Shown here piece by piece: positions 1-8,916 of a stretch of 64,000 nt of DNA. A program made the position numbers and the translations under genes. Location: the NCBI RefSeq assembly GCF_002006355.2, contig NZ_CP096980.1:2852001-2916000 (forward strand), in the 5' to 3' direction. Within the stretch, counting starts at the first letter, position 1. Each line of letters begins with the position of its first letter. The DNA is from Clostridium felsineum DSM 794. Its GTDB lineage: Bacteria; Bacillota; Clostridia; Clostridiales; Clostridiaceae. The notes under the pieces were generated by a model. It worked only from the letters and a program-made list of their open reading frames with translations. It made no database searches and had not been told where the DNA came from.

Positions 1-883
1 AACCTATTAAAAACATTGCAACTGCCAATAATATGAATGCGATTGGTAAAGTAAATTCTTGAGTTACTTTTACAAGTTTACCAAATAACAATCCTGATAT
101 CATAGCTCCTACTCCAATCATAAGATTAACTGTACTTCCATCAGTAGCAGTTCCATAACCAATATTTATCATTAATGTTGTTACTTTTATACCCATGGTC
201 ATATAAAGAACAGCCACTGTAAATATTAATGCAACATATCCTAAGACTGATAGGAAACTTCCCTTGTTTAGATTTTTATCTCCTTGTTCCTTTTTATCAC
301 TAACTGTTGCAGTTTTTAAAATAATTTTGTTCGCTGGAACATTTGGTACAAAAATAGCAAACAAAATGAATACTGGTATTGCAATAATATAAGCTAAAAA
401 TGATATTTGCCAATTTATTCTTAATAATTGTCCGGCAACAAAAATAATTACTAGTCCACCTAATCCTTCGCAAGAGCTCTGAAATCCGAATAATGTTGAA
501 CATTCATTATCATCATAAAAATATTTAATCATAACTACTAATAGAGAATTAAATAATCCAATTCCAAAGCCAAATAAAGCTCTTGAAATAAAAATCAAAT
601 AGAAATTATTTGATGTAATTGGCACCAATCCACAGACAGCAACTATTCCAATACCAATAAGAATTGTTCTTTTATATCCAATATGTCTTGCAATATAACC
701 ACTTATTAATACCGAAATCATAAGAAATAAAGACGGAATTGTAATCAAATTTTCTACTAATGATAATGGTATATCAGAAAACGTCTTTGCCATTGCAGGA
801 ATATTGGCATTCATAGCCCCTGCAGATGCAACCATAAGCGAAACTGATAAAATAGAAATTTTTCTCATTGATTTATTTTTCAT
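1..883 (-). CDS. MFS family transporter, 3' end beyond window
   Basis: The frame is open from an ATG at 881-883 (GAGAGGAC ribosome site upstream) to the window edge, giving 294 visible residues. It is a chain of hydrophobic helices with a loop reading GYIARHIGYKR after about residue 55, which matches motif A between helices 2 and 3 of the major facilitator superfamily, and an acidic/basic central loop near residue 200 (SDKKEQGDKN) like the usual break between the two six-helix halves. Typical members have 380-420 residues, so about a quarter is missing. It should be an inner-membrane proton-coupled exporter; the substrate cannot be read. It faces the same way as the downstream aldo/keto reductases, but a strong hairpin (961-1003) separates it from them. 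Confidence 0.85.
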   Translation of the reverse strand, partial: MKNKSMRKISILSVSLMVASAGAMNANIPAMAKTFSDIPLSLVENLITIPSLFLMISVLISGYIARHIGYKRTILIGIGIVAVCGLVPITSNNFYLIFISRALFGFGIGLFNSLLVVMIKYFYDDNECSTLFGFQSSCEGLGGLVIIFVAGQLLRINWQISFLAYIIAIPVFILFAIFVPNVPANKIILKTATVSDKKEQGDKNLNKGSFLSVLGYVALIFTVAVLYMTMGIKVTTLMINIGYGTATDGSTVNLMIGVGAMISGLLFGKLVKVTQEFTLPIAFILLAVAMFLIG

Positions 884-960
884 TTTTTGTCCTCTCTAAA
901 TTTTCATTTGTTATGTTGTGTACAGAGTTATCCTATACCCTTCCATTTCTAACTTCTTAT

Positions 961-1003
961 ATATTGAAAAAGGGTGGTAGTCTCCCAGCTCCTTTTTCAA
1001 TAT
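961..1003 (-). terminator. Hairpin between aldo/keto reductase and MFS gene
   Basis: A perfect 13-bp inverted repeat (ATATTGAAAAAGG at 961-973 and its complement at 991-1003) lies ten bases past the stop of the aldo/keto reductase. On the minus strand the 3' arm is CCTTTTTCAATAT, so the T-run is partly inside the stem. Likely a Rho-independent terminator. Confidence 0.6.
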
Positions 1004-1012
1004 TATGTCTCT

Positions 1013-1858
1013 TTATCTTACCAATCCTGTTATATACTCAACTGTTGCTGGATCATGGTGTGAAAAGAATAAGCTTTCCTTAGTATCTAAGTCTTCGATT
1101 TTCTTCATATCATCATCTGATAATTCAAAATCAAATACACTGATATTTTCAATCATCCTTTCCTTATGTGTTGACTTAGGAATTACAACTACACCACTCT
1201 GAATTAAAAAACGAAGTGCTGTCTGACCAACGCTTTTCCCATATTTTGCTCCGACCTCTTTTAATACTGGATTATTGAACATGTCATTCTTACCTTCTGC
1301 AAATGGTGCCCATGCTTCAATCTGTGTGCCATACTTCTTCATATATTCTTTGGCTACTACCTGCTGATTAAATACATGTGTTTCAACCTGATTGATAGCT
1401 GGCTGAACCTCAGCGAACTGTGAAAGGTCAACGAATCTATCAGGATAGAAATTGCTCACGCCAATTGCTTTTAATTTTCCTTTTTTATAAAGTTCTTCCA
1501 TAGCACGGTATGTTCCATAGTAATCGCTGAATGGCTGATGAATCAACATTAAATCAATATAGTCAAGCTGCATTGCCTTTAATGATCCCTCTATAGAAGC
1601 TTTTGCCTTTTCATAACCAGCATTTGAAATCCAAACCTTTGTTGTGATAAATAATTCTTCTCTTGGAACACCACATTTTTTTATTGCATTTCCTACTGCT
1701 GCTTCATTTCCATAAGCCTGTGCTGTATCAATAGAACGATATCCTACTTCAATTGCATCTAATACTGCCTGCTCACATACTGCTGGATCAGCTACCTGAA
1801 AAACTCCAAATCCTAATATTGGCATTTCTACTCCATTATTTAATTTTACAAATTCCAT
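1013..1858 (-). CDS. Aldo/keto reductase (AKR family)
   Basis: A 281-residue NADPH-dependent carbonyl reductase of the AKR superfamily (a TIM barrel), close in form to bacterial 2,5-diketo-gluconate/methylglyoxal reductases. The catalytic tetrad is complete: Asp44 and Tyr49 in SIDTAQAYGNE, Lys74 in ITTKVWIS and His107 in LIHQPF. The N-terminus MEFVKLNNGVEMPILG and the C-terminal FFSHHDP are normal for the family. The start is set by GAGAGGT seven bases before the ATG. It lies 118 bp downstream of a second reductase on the same strand, so the two may be co-transcribed. The natural substrate is not readable. Pieces of close relatives survive at 4049-4241 and 8917-9060. Confidence 0.93.
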   Translation of the reverse strand: MEFVKLNNGVEMPILGFGVFQVADPAVCEQAVLDAIEVGYRSIDTAQAYGNEAAVGNAIKKCGVPREELFITTKVWISNAGYEKAKASIEGSLKAMQLDYIDLMLIHQPFSDYYGTYRAMEELYKKGKLKAIGVSNFYPDRFVDLSQFAEVQPAINQVETHVFNQQVVAKEYMKKYGTQIEAWAPFAEGKNDMFNNPVLKEVGAKYGKSVGQTALRFLIQSGVVVIPKSTHKERMIENISVFDFELSDDDMKKIEDLDTKESLFFSHHDPATVEYITGLVR

Positions 1859-1976
1859 TTTAAGTACCTCTCTCTTTTTATATTTTTGTTGTTTATTTGC
1901 TTCTTTATATGTTATCAGTCATATTCGACTGTAAAACATCGCACTAATTTATCTATAGAACGCATAGAATTATTAT

Positions 1977-2828
1977 TTAATTGTGAATTTTCCATCTATT
2001 AAGCCATTTAGCCGTACATGTACTGTTATAATCTATTATTTCACTATGTCCAATATCTATACTTGATATTACTTTCATATCCTGTTCACTCAACTCAAAA
2101 TCCCATATATTTATATTTTCTTTCATACGCTTTTTATGAACTGTTTTAGGAATTGCCACAACACCTTGCTGTATTTGCCACCTTAAAATAACTTGTGCAA
2201 CACTCTTTCCATACTTAATTCCAATTTTCAATAGTGTCTTATTATTAAATATATCCTTCTGCCCTTCAGACAACGGTCCCCATGCTTCCGGCTGCACCTG
2301 ATATTCTTTCATAATATTAAGTGCCGACTGTTGTTGATGGAAAGGATGTATTTCAATTTGATTGATTGCCGGAGTGATTTCACTATTCAAACACAAATCA
2401 ACTAGACGTTCCTGACTAAAGTTACAAACGCCAATAGCACGGATATAACCTTCCCTTTGCAGTTTTTCCATTGCTCTCCAAGAATCATAATAATCACCAA
2501 ACGGTTGATGAATTAAATATAAATCAAGATAATCAAATCCAAGTTTTTTTATAGAGGTTTCAAAAGCTTTTAATGTATTTTCATATCCTGTATCTTGAAT
2601 CCATAACTTTGTAGTAATAAATAGTTCTTCTCTTGAAATACCTGATTTTTTGACTGCTCTCCCTACAGCTTCTTCATTAAAGTAAGCTGCTGCGGTATCA
2701 ATCAAGCGATATCCCACATCGATTGCATCACTTACACATTGTTCGCACTGCTTTGGATCTTGAATTTGAAAAACTCCATAGCCTTCTATAGGCATCTCAA
2801 TTCCATTATTTAAAATAATATATTTCAT
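1977..2828 (-). CDS. Aldo/keto reductase, paralogue
   Basis: A 283-residue AKR-family carbonyl reductase, clearly paralogous to the gene at 1013-1858. Tetrad: Asp44, Tyr49 (LIDTAAAYFNE), Lys74 (TTKLWI) and His107 (LIHQPF). The frame stays open 24 codons further upstream, but the ATG at 2826-2828 is preferred because GGAG lies eight bases before it and the protein then starts MKYIILNNGIEMP like its family; the longer form would begin inside the promoter. It is divergent from the LysR gene at 2963, the classic arrangement of a LysR-controlled target. The same divergent intergenic sequence recurs at 9061-9194 beside a truncated reductase. Confidence 0.92.
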   Translation of the reverse strand: MKYIILNNGIEMPIEGYGVFQIQDPKQCEQCVSDAIDVGYRLIDTAAAYFNEEAVGRAVKKSGISREELFITTKLWIQDTGYENTLKAFETSIKKLGFDYLDLYLIHQPFGDYYDSWRAMEKLQREGYIRAIGVCNFSQERLVDLCLNSEITPAINQIEIHPFHQQQSALNIMKEYQVQPEAWGPLSEGQKDIFNNKTLLKIGIKYGKSVAQVILRWQIQQGVVAIPKTVHKKRMKENINIWDFELSEQDMKVISSIDIGHSEIIDYNSTCTAKWLNRWKIHN

Positions 2829-2864
2829 TTTACGATCTCCAAGTTTCTTCTTCGTTATGAAATA

Positions 2865-2894
2865 AGTATAAACATTTTTTATAAAAAAGTACAA
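2865..2894 (-). promoter_or_regulatory. Promoter of aldo/keto reductase at 1977
   Basis: Reading the minus strand, TTGTAC (2889-2894) and TATACT (2865-2870) are 18 bases apart, about 37 bases before the chosen ATG. The equivalent copy in the duplicated region (9097-9126) reads TTGTAC and TATGAT at the same spacing, so the element is conserved between the duplicates. Confidence 0.6.
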
Positions 2895-2911
2895 TGCCAA
2901 TTGCGAAATGT

Positions 2912-2919
2912 GCTATAAT
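2912..2919 (+). promoter_or_regulatory. Extended -10 promoter of LysR gene
   Basis: TGCTATAAT (extended -10) lies 44 bases before the LysR ATG and is kept in the second copy (TATAAT at 9146-9151). No good -35 is seen. The divergent start sites are close enough for one LysR site to control both directions. Confidence 0.5.
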
Positions 2920-2962
2920 TAAAATGCATACTGAAACGATATAGTAATTAGGAGGTAGAACT

Positions 2963-3817
2963 ATGTTTGAAATATATCAATTAGAACAATTACTGGCATT
3001 TGCTAAATATGGAACACTATCAAAAGCTGCAGAGGAGTTACATTTGTCTCAACCAGCACTAAGTCGTTCTATGCAAAAGCTTGAAGATGAACTTCATGTG
3101 CTACTATTTGAACGCCAAAAGAATAAAATAGTATTAAATCAAAATGGTGCCTTAGCGGTAGAATATGCTGAAAGAGTATTAAATCAAGCGATCGACATGG
3201 TAGAACGTATACGTTCATTTGACAGAAGTCAGCATACTATTGCCGTAGGTTCATGTGCTCCTGCACCTTTATGGTCTGTCACTCCTCTGTTATCGACTCT
3301 TTATCCAGAAATGACAATATCCTCAGATATGAAAAGTACAAAACTATTATTGCAAGGGTTAAGAGATGGCATATACCAATTTATCATTTTACATGAAGCT
3401 ATAGACGATTCAGATGTACATTGCATAAAATATGGAGAAGAGCACTTATTTTTATCCCTTCCACCAGCCCATCCCTTAGCTGGACACAAAGGTGTTCATT
3501 TTAATGATATAGATGGCGAAAATTTTCTTCTCTTTTCTAAAATTGGGCTTTGGAATGATCTATGTTTAAAGACTATGCCTTCTTCTCATTTTTTAGTTCA
3601 AGATGAACGATTCTCCTTTGAAGAACTTGTTAGGAACTCTGCTCTTCCTTCTTTTACATCTGATTTGTCCATAAAACACTATGGTAATGCTACAAATCGT
3701 GTAATTATTCCAATTCTAGATTCAGAAGCTACCGTATCATATTATTTTATGTGTCTTGGGAGCACAAAGAACAAAATGGAAATTATTCTTCATGAGATTG
3801 AAAAGCACATGCTCTGA
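2963..3817 (+). CDS. LysR-family transcriptional regulator, copy 1
   Basis: A 284-residue LysR-type regulator. Residues 3-60 form the winged helix-turn-helix (GTLSKAAEELHLSQPALSRSMQKLE), followed by a linker helix and a periplasmic-binding-like effector domain (from about residue 90, VGSCAPAPLWSVTPLL). TAGGAGG lies eight bases before the ATG. It is divergent from the aldo/keto reductase at 1977-2828, the probable target. A near-identical protein of the same length is encoded at 9195-10049. The inducer is unknown. Confidence 0.93.
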   Translation: MFEIYQLEQLLAFAKYGTLSKAAEELHLSQPALSRSMQKLEDELHVLLFERQKNKIVLNQNGALAVEYAERVLNQAIDMVERIRSFDRSQHTIAVGSCAPAPLWSVTPLLSTLYPEMTISSDMKSTKLLLQGLRDGIYQFIILHEAIDDSDVHCIKYGEEHLFLSLPPAHPLAGHKGVHFNDIDGENFLLFSKIGLWNDLCLKTMPSSHFLVQDERFSFEELVRNSALPSFTSDLSIKHYGNATNRVIIPILDSEATVSYYFMCLGSTKNKMEIILHEIEKHML

Positions 3818-3821
3818 TTAT

Positions 3822-3995
3822 AGACTCTGCGAAACGGATACGCGAAATGGTCATGATGTTTTGATAACGGTTCTTCTCGGCAGTTTTCAATATAGGCAAG
3901 TTTGATTCGATATCTTCGAAGAAATAAAAGAAGAACGGACAACATCCAAACGAAAAAGATTAGAAATCCATTTAGCATCACGCTTGTCTATTTTA
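3822..3995 (-). pseudogene. IS110-family transposase fragment
   Basis: The minus strand read in consecutive frames gives IDKRDAKWISNLFRLDVV, then RYRIKLAYIE, then AEKNRYQNIMTISRIR. Together these match the DEDD-domain region of IS110-type transposases (TDK.DAKWIA.L...., then R..LI...S.EKNR.Q). At least two frameshifts separate the pieces and both ends of the protein are missing. A dead remnant, but evidence that the region has hosted insertion elements. Confidence 0.65.
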
Positions 3996-4048
3996 ATTTA
4001 CACAAACCTATGGATGTTCTTCTGAAATGAAAGGTGCCTTATATGCTA

Positions 4049-4241
4049 CTAGCTCTTCTTTTCCTTATTGCTGTCATGCTTTTCTTTACGTTCTTCCACC
4101 ATCTTTGCGAACCATTCAACCATCGCTGGATCATAATGTGAGAAGAATGAACTCTCTTTCTTATCAAGATTTAGTTACTTGATAAACTCCATAGCCTAAT
4201 ATAGACATTTCTACTCCATTACTTAATTTTACATATTCCAT
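4049..4241 (-). pseudogene. Aldo/keto reductase relic lacking its middle
   Basis: An ATG at 4239-4241 with an AAGGAG site starts MEYVKLSNGVEMSILGYG and so on, which is a normal AKR N-terminus of about 22 residues. The next codons are directly followed, in another frame, by LDKKESSFFSHYDPAMVEW, a normal AKR C-terminus that ends at the TAG at 4049-4051. About 230 central residues, including the whole catalytic tetrad, have been deleted. It cannot be active. Confidence 0.8.
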
Positions 4242-4281
4242 GATTTATTTCTCCTTCCGCCATTCGGGCATTGACTATTAA

Positions 4282-4443
4282 TTAATTCAATTTCTTTCCA
4301 TCAGAAAAAGCATTACCCACCTTTTCACCAATCTTAAGATAAGCTGCATTCATCGCATTTGTGGTTCCATCCTCACTATATGTACCGATAATCAGTACTG
4401 GTTGAGGATACAAATATGGTTTCGCTTCAAAGTCTTTTCTCCT
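4282..4443 (-). pseudogene. Flavin reductase-like protein relic lacking its middle
   Basis: RKDFEAKPYLYPQPVLIIG then TYSEDGTTNAMNAA matches the first roughly 35 residues of flavoredoxin/flavin-reductase-family proteins. It runs straight into YLKIGEKVGNAFSDGKKL, which resembles the C-terminal end of the same family. More than 100 central residues are gone. The codon where a start would be expected is AGG, eight bases after an AAGGAG, so the start may also be mutated. It overlaps the end of the esterase relic by a few bases, suggesting the two once formed an operon. Confidence 0.65.
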
Positions 4444-4447
4444 TGTC

Positions 4448-5418
4448 TTAATTCTCCTTTTTTCTTTGATTTTTATTATTAAATAGCCAGCCCATGATAT
4501 GTATATCTTTGGAAAATAATGCCCCACCGCCACCATGTTGATTTGTTATTCCATGACTTGTAAAATAATCAGCACTTTTTACATCTAGAACAGGGGCTGT
4601 CCAATTTCTTTATTGGACAGCCCCTGTTCCCGATAAAGCTTGCGAAGTGTATTATAAGCTTTCTTTGATGGCTGAGAACCATAATATTCATCATTTTCAC
4701 CAACTGCAGAATATACTGGTGTTCTACTTTTCACTACTTTGTCATATGCTCCATCCCACTTGGAACTGCATTGCAGATAAGCAGTGAAAAGTTCTGGTTT
4801 TTTCCCCATTACCAAGGACATGGTTTCTCCACCACCTGAATATCCAATAGCATAGACCTTCTTCGTATCAATATTATAATTCTGTAAAAAATATTCCACC
4901 AATTCAATTGTCTCATTTGCTGATGTTTCGCCCCAATCCTCCAACTGTGGGGCTACGACGATCATTCTATCATTGTACTTTTGTGCCTCAAATCCAAACT
5001 CTTCTGTTCTGATATTTTCTGCCACACCCTGAAAGTAAAGCCCCTGATATCCTGGAAGTGTAAAATACAAAGCATATGCTTCATTTCCATCATAGCCTTT
5101 AGGAATATAAACATTATAATGAATTGCTTCACCCGATTTAGTATGTAAAACATTGTCTACAGAAAATCCTCTATATTCCTTTTTCCCTGATGTAACATAC
5201 TCATCTGTTTTATCCGTTTTCCTCTTGTCTTCATCATTCTTTTCACTTATTTCTTTCTTCTCAGACCTTTGATTCCGATTCATAATTGTATTTAATGATG
5301 CATTTTTCTTGTCAGTCGAATCCTTACAAGCTGTTATGGCAAAAAGTGAACAGAGCACAATTGCTACCATATAATACTTTTTTTCTTCATAAACTATTTT
5401 CTCAAACTTTCTACCCAT
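4448..5418 (-). pseudogene. Secreted alpha/beta-hydrolase (esterase) lipoprotein, frameshifted
   Basis: The first frame encodes a lipoprotein-type signal (VLCSLFAITACKD) and an alpha/beta-hydrolase with the nucleophile motif GYSGGG and an acid residue in GENDEYYG, ending after SNKEIGQPLF at 4585. The expected rest of the protein follows in another frame: LDVKSADYFTSHGITNQHGG (carrying the third catalytic residue, His) and IMGWLFNNK, to the TAA at 4448-4450. One base gained in the CCCC run at about 4620, or two lost, would rejoin them. The start is doubtful: ATGAAGAAAAAAAGT just inside looks like a lipoprotein start in a third frame, so a second indel near 5375 is possible. The upstream flavodoxin overlaps it. 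Confidence 0.75.
4590..4629. repeat. Perfect 17-bp-arm palindrome inside the esterase
   Basis: AACAGGGGCTGTCCAAT at 4590-4606 is repeated in reverse complement after a six-base loop, ending at about 4629. The palindrome lies in coding sequence and its outer edge coincides with the frameshift of the esterase. With no T-run after it, it is not a good terminator. Confidence 0.8.
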
Positions 5419-6053
5419 TTCTGTACATCTTCTGTAGAAGCACCAGAAGGGAATCTTTCACCTTTAAGCCAGTTACCTTTTCCCGCCATCTTAGCAAGTA
5501 GTTTGCCACTATCTCCAATATCTGAGGATGCAGAAGTACAAAACGGAATAACTGTCTTTCCTGTAAAATCATTTGCTTTTACAAATCCGTCTACAGGCCA
5601 AGCTGCAATTCCCCACCAGATTGGATAGCCGATAAACACTGTATCGTATGACTTCCAATTATCAACTGTTGTAGTGGTAAGCTGAACATTTCTGCTACTA
5701 GGATTATCATGTTCCTTTGTTACACGACTGTTATTATTTGACCAGTTCAGATCATCATTACTATATGGTTTTACAGGTTTCAATTCAAAAGTATCTGCTT
5801 TCATAGTCTCTGCAATTGTTTTAGCAACCGCTTCTGTATTACCTGTTGCCGAATAATACACAACAAGCACTTTTCCACTTTTACCCTCTGTTTCAGTTGA
5901 TTCTTTACTGGAATCATTATTTATCGCTTTTTTTTGTGATACCTTCTGTGATTTTCCTGCCTGGTTTTCATTTGTATTGGATCCACATCCGGCAAGCACA
6001 CCCATAAGAAATGTGCAGATTAAACCTATAATGATTATTTTTTTGTTTTTCAT
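5394..6053 (-). CDS. Flavodoxin-domain lipoprotein
   Basis: 219 residues. Residues 1-23 are a lipoprotein signal with lipobox LAGC, so the protein should be anchored on the outer face of the membrane. After a polar linker (about 24-60) comes a flavodoxin domain with the FMN phosphate loop in YYSATGNTEAVAKTIAE and the flavin-contact motif GYPIWWG. GAGGAG precedes the ATG by seven bases. It carries FMN and probably shuttles electrons or reduces quinones; the partner is unknown. It overlaps the esterase gene downstream, and two more flavodoxin-like genes lie upstream. Confidence 0.85.
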   Translation of the reverse strand: MKNKKIIIIGLICTFLMGVLAGCGSNTNENQAGKSQKVSQKKAINNDSSKESTETEGKSGKVLVVYYSATGNTEAVAKTIAETMKADTFELKPVKPYSNDDLNWSNNNSRVTKEHDNPSSRNVQLTTTTVDNWKSYDTVFIGYPIWWGIAAWPVDGFVKANDFTGKTVIPFCTSASSDIGDSGKLLAKMAGKGNWLKGERFPSGASTEDVQKWVESLRK

Positions 6054-6133
6054 GCTTATTCTCCTCGTATAAAATAAATTTTTAAATTAACTCTATTGAC
6101 AAAACTAGCTTCTTGAAAGATAAAATATCTCCA

Positions 6134-6673
6134 TTACACTCTCTTTCCCATTTCATATGCTTCCTGCATTGTCTTCTTTGTTTTTACGGAACCAGCTTCA
6201 TATGTTCCTGTTCCATAGATCACACCTTTTTCCTGAGAACCACCCAGACAAGCCGCAAACCCACGGAAACACTCCAGTGTCACTTCCATGGCAGCTCTGT
6301 CTTCATCGGCACATGTCATAATATAATAGAATTCTTTATCCTTCAATTTTGTCCACTGAGCCAGTGTTCTGTCAATTACTGTTTTCATCTGTGCATCAAT
6401 GGAATAGAAATATACTGGACTTGCAAGCACGATAACATCTGCCCAATGCATTCGTTCTAATATTTGTGACATATCATCTTTTATGGCACAGATTCCAGCA
6501 TGATCCCTACAATAATAGCAAGCAGTACAATAACCGACTTTCTTCTCTCTCAAAAATACTTTTTCTACGATATTGCCGGCTTCTGTAACTCCTCTTGCGA
6601 ACTCATCACATAAAATATCTGAATTGCCACCTTTTCTTGGACTTCCTGATAAAATGAAAATATTTTTATTCAT
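6134..6673 (-). CDS. NADPH-dependent FMN reductase/iron-sulfur flavoprotein-like
   Basis: 179 residues starting with the flavodoxin-like FMN loop SGSPRKGGNSD, followed by a cysteine cluster YCTACYYCRDHAGIC (spacing C-x2-C-x2-C-x5-C) of the kind seen in the Isf iron-sulfur flavoprotein family, then ASPVYFYSIDAQMK, the second flavin loop. Probably a cytoplasmic FMN protein that may carry an Fe-S cluster. AAAGGAG lies seven bases before the ATG. It overlaps the end of the upstream membrane gene by eight bases, so the two are translationally coupled. Confidence 0.85.
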   Translation of the reverse strand: MNKNIFILSGSPRKGGNSDILCDEFARGVTEAGNIVEKVFLREKKVGYCTACYYCRDHAGICAIKDDMSQILERMHWADVIVLASPVYFYSIDAQMKTVIDRTLAQWTKLKDKEFYYIMTCADEDRAAMEVTLECFRGFAACLGGSQEKGVIYGTGTYEAGSVKTKKTMQEAYEMGKRV

Positions 6674-7358
6674 TACGTTTCTCCTTTGCTTTTAAATATA
6701 TAAATAGTTTCTGTAGGTAATATCCAGCAAAGATCATTAAAATTGTTATTGCAAGTAAATCTAACTCATAGAAAATAAATGGTTCTTTATAATTGAAAAA
6801 TACAAAGTGCATTTGTAATGTTATGTAAGATATAAAATTTCTTTTAACCAATGCATACACTCCATATACAGCTGCCATCCCTGCAATACCTCGCAGAATC
6901 CATGTCCGTATCTCGCTTTTCTCCGTAATATGAAATACCTTACGAAACATTCCAAGGATCATTCCATAATGTAATCCTATATGAAATCCCATTAATAAGA
7001 AGCTTGCATAACTTGAAACCACATGCAGATTCATTGCAAGAAACCAACTCATATTCAGGTCGAGAAACCGAAAAATATATTGAGACATTCCGATGCCACT
7101 AACCATCAGAACAATCATATCTATAAGAAGTAACATATCTGCTATGATCAAAAGACTTCTCTGTATAAAGTACTTTCCTTTTCCAAGTGTAGAATACCAC
7201 TTATAATTCATAAAGTGATGCAGAAAAAATAATATAAGCATGACTGTTCCTGCAATCTCATGATTCTTCTGTCCGGTGAACTGGAATGACATGAGTACAA
7301 ATAAAGCAATACTCATTGCGATATCAATCACCATTTTTGCCTTCAATTTCAAATTCAT
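6666..7358 (-). CDS. Cytochrome b-like membrane protein (DUF4405 type)
   Basis: 230 residues with about six hydrophobic helices. Histidines occur in pairs typical of haem-binding membrane helices (LFFLHHFMNYKW, NLHVVSSYASF, GFHIGLHYG), as in DUF4405/ferric-reductase-like cytochromes. Its coupling to the flavoprotein at 6134 suggests a membrane electron-transfer pair: haem protein in the membrane, flavin/Fe-S protein as soluble partner. This pairing is inferred from gene order. Confidence 0.7.
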   Translation of the reverse strand: MNLKLKAKMVIDIAMSIALFVLMSFQFTGQKNHEIAGTVMLILFFLHHFMNYKWYSTLGKGKYFIQRSLLIIADMLLLIDMIVLMVSGIGMSQYIFRFLDLNMSWFLAMNLHVVSSYASFLLMGFHIGLHYGMILGMFRKVFHITEKSEIRTWILRGIAGMAAVYGVYALVKRNFISYITLQMHFVFFNYKEPFIFYELDLLAITILMIFAGYYLQKLFIYLKAKEKRNE

Positions 7359-7440
7359 TAATTACCTCTTTTCTGATACTAATTTGATATAAATATATCT
7401 GTAAGCCATGTATTATCTTCCATACTTATTGTTATTTCAA

Positions 7441-8076
7441 TTATTTTGCTAGCCCAAGTTTATCCAACCACTTAATGACTGTTTCTGTTTGATCTGACTG
7501 CATATCACCTCCTCGTATGGCAAGTCCATCTAAAACCTTTGCCTTTGGCTCAAACTTCTTAATTGTACTATATGTTCCTCCATCTCCAGAACCTTCATGG
7601 GTATTAAATGGGATAATTGTTTTTCCACTAAAATCATATTCATCAAAAAATGTGTACATAATCATTGGAAGCGTGTACCACCACATTGGGTATCCCACGA
7701 ATATTACATCATAATCATACATGTTGATGTTAAGATTCTTGAATTTCGGTCTTCCATTGTTATCTCTTTCCTTTTTTGTATAATCAAACAGTTCCTGTCC
7801 GGTAGGATAAACTTTTACTGGTTCAATTCTTCTAAAATCACCACCAACCTGATCAGATATAGTTTTCGCTAATTTCTGTGTGTTACCCGATTCAGAGAAA
7901 TATACAACTAATGCTCTTTTACCTCTCATGTCTATCTTAGCTTTTTTATTATCTTCGTTTACAATACTACTGTTCATTCCAACACTGCGTCCTCTATGCA
8001 TAAAGTAGTAGATAACACCTACAACAAATGCAAGGGAGACTACTATTGCAATAATTTTGATTAACATTTTATTCAT
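7441..8076 (-). CDS. Membrane-anchored flavodoxin
   Basis: 211 residues. A start nine codons upstream (8103) is possible, but the ATG at 8074-8076 follows AAGGAGG with seven bases between, so MNKMLIKIIAIV is taken. One N-terminal membrane helix (about 4-24) anchors a flavodoxin domain whose FMN loop reads YFSESGNTQKLAKTIS and whose aromatic loop reads GYPMWWYTLP. It resembles the lipoprotein flavodoxin at 5394 but uses an uncleaved anchor. Same strand as the flavoprotein genes downstream. Confidence 0.85.
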   Translation of the reverse strand: MNKMLIKIIAIVVSLAFVVGVIYYFMHRGRSVGMNSSIVNEDNKKAKIDMRGKRALVVYFSESGNTQKLAKTISDQVGGDFRRIEPVKVYPTGQELFDYTKKERDNNGRPKFKNLNINMYDYDVIFVGYPMWWYTLPMIMYTFFDEYDFSGKTIIPFNTHEGSGDGGTYSTIKKFEPKAKVLDGLAIRGGDMQSDQTETVIKWLDKLGLAK

Positions 8077-8114
8077 AAAAACCCTCCTTATTTTCATATT
8101 CATCTTTCATGGTT

Positions 8115-8832
8115 TCAGAACCACATAATTCCATTATAGGTATATTCCATGGACGCTATCCCATCATGGGCATAACCCTTCTTGATGCGAAATGTCAGAT
8201 TTCCATCATCCATAAATTCACCACTCATAGGAAGAAAATACCGGAAATAATCCAAGCAATACTCAAATGTACGCCATGTTGTCACCGACCCCATAGAAAA
8301 CCCTCCAAATCCCCGATGATCTCTAGATTGCTGAAGTGCCTCCTTTGTGGTATTTTCTGCATAGGTACTGAATCTTCCTTCCACAGCAGGTATCAGATCA
8401 TTGACCAACTCATTATGATAATTTTGGGTCAATCTTATAGCAAGAGAATAATCTCCACTATCTGATTGACTCAGGTTATTATAGGTCGGAAATACCATTA
8501 TCAACGGTTTGATCTTGCCATCCTGTATTGCATGATCAATTATGCTCTTGAAACCTGCATGTTTCTTATCTGCCCCCATTGTTGTTGCCTCGTTGCACCA
8601 TCCGCCATGCATAAAATAGAACACTTCGTACTTCTTGTTCTCCGAATAACCATATGGCAGATATACATAGGCAGTCTTAGTAAGCACTTTGCTTTTGCTC
8701 TCATAAGTGAATGATTCGTATGTGTGTGTCGTAATCCAACCGAACCAGTCTACCCAGTTCCTTACATGGAAAATGATATTTCAACGGAATAGACTCCAAT
8801 TTTTGTGGAAAATTTCTATAATTTGTATTCAT
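8115..8832 (-). pseudogene. Feruloyl/XynZ-type esterase, frameshifted and internally deleted
   Basis: Two frames together give the gene. From the ATG at 8830-8832 one reads MNTNYRNFPQKLESIPLKYH to RLVRLDYDTH; at the CA repeat near 8725 the frame must shift to continue TYESFTYESKSKVLTKTAYV and LPYGYSENKKYEVFYFMHGG. The second frame carries the nucleophile in GGFSMGSVTTWR. After YFLPMSGEFMDDGN it jumps to LTFRIKKGYAHDGIASMEYT, omitting roughly 70 residues that the family has there. The slip is in a (CA)n run, a typical slippage site. No signal peptide is visible. Confidence 0.7.
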
Positions 8833-8916
8833 GTTTCAACTCTCTTTCTGCCATTCAAATCACAAGTGCTCGCCGAAAAAAAGAAATGATCTGAACCAAC
8901 GATGACCACCAGAACA

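Noticed and set aside
4590..4629. Palindrome as a transcription terminator
   Set aside because: It lies in the coding part of the esterase and no T-run follows on either strand.
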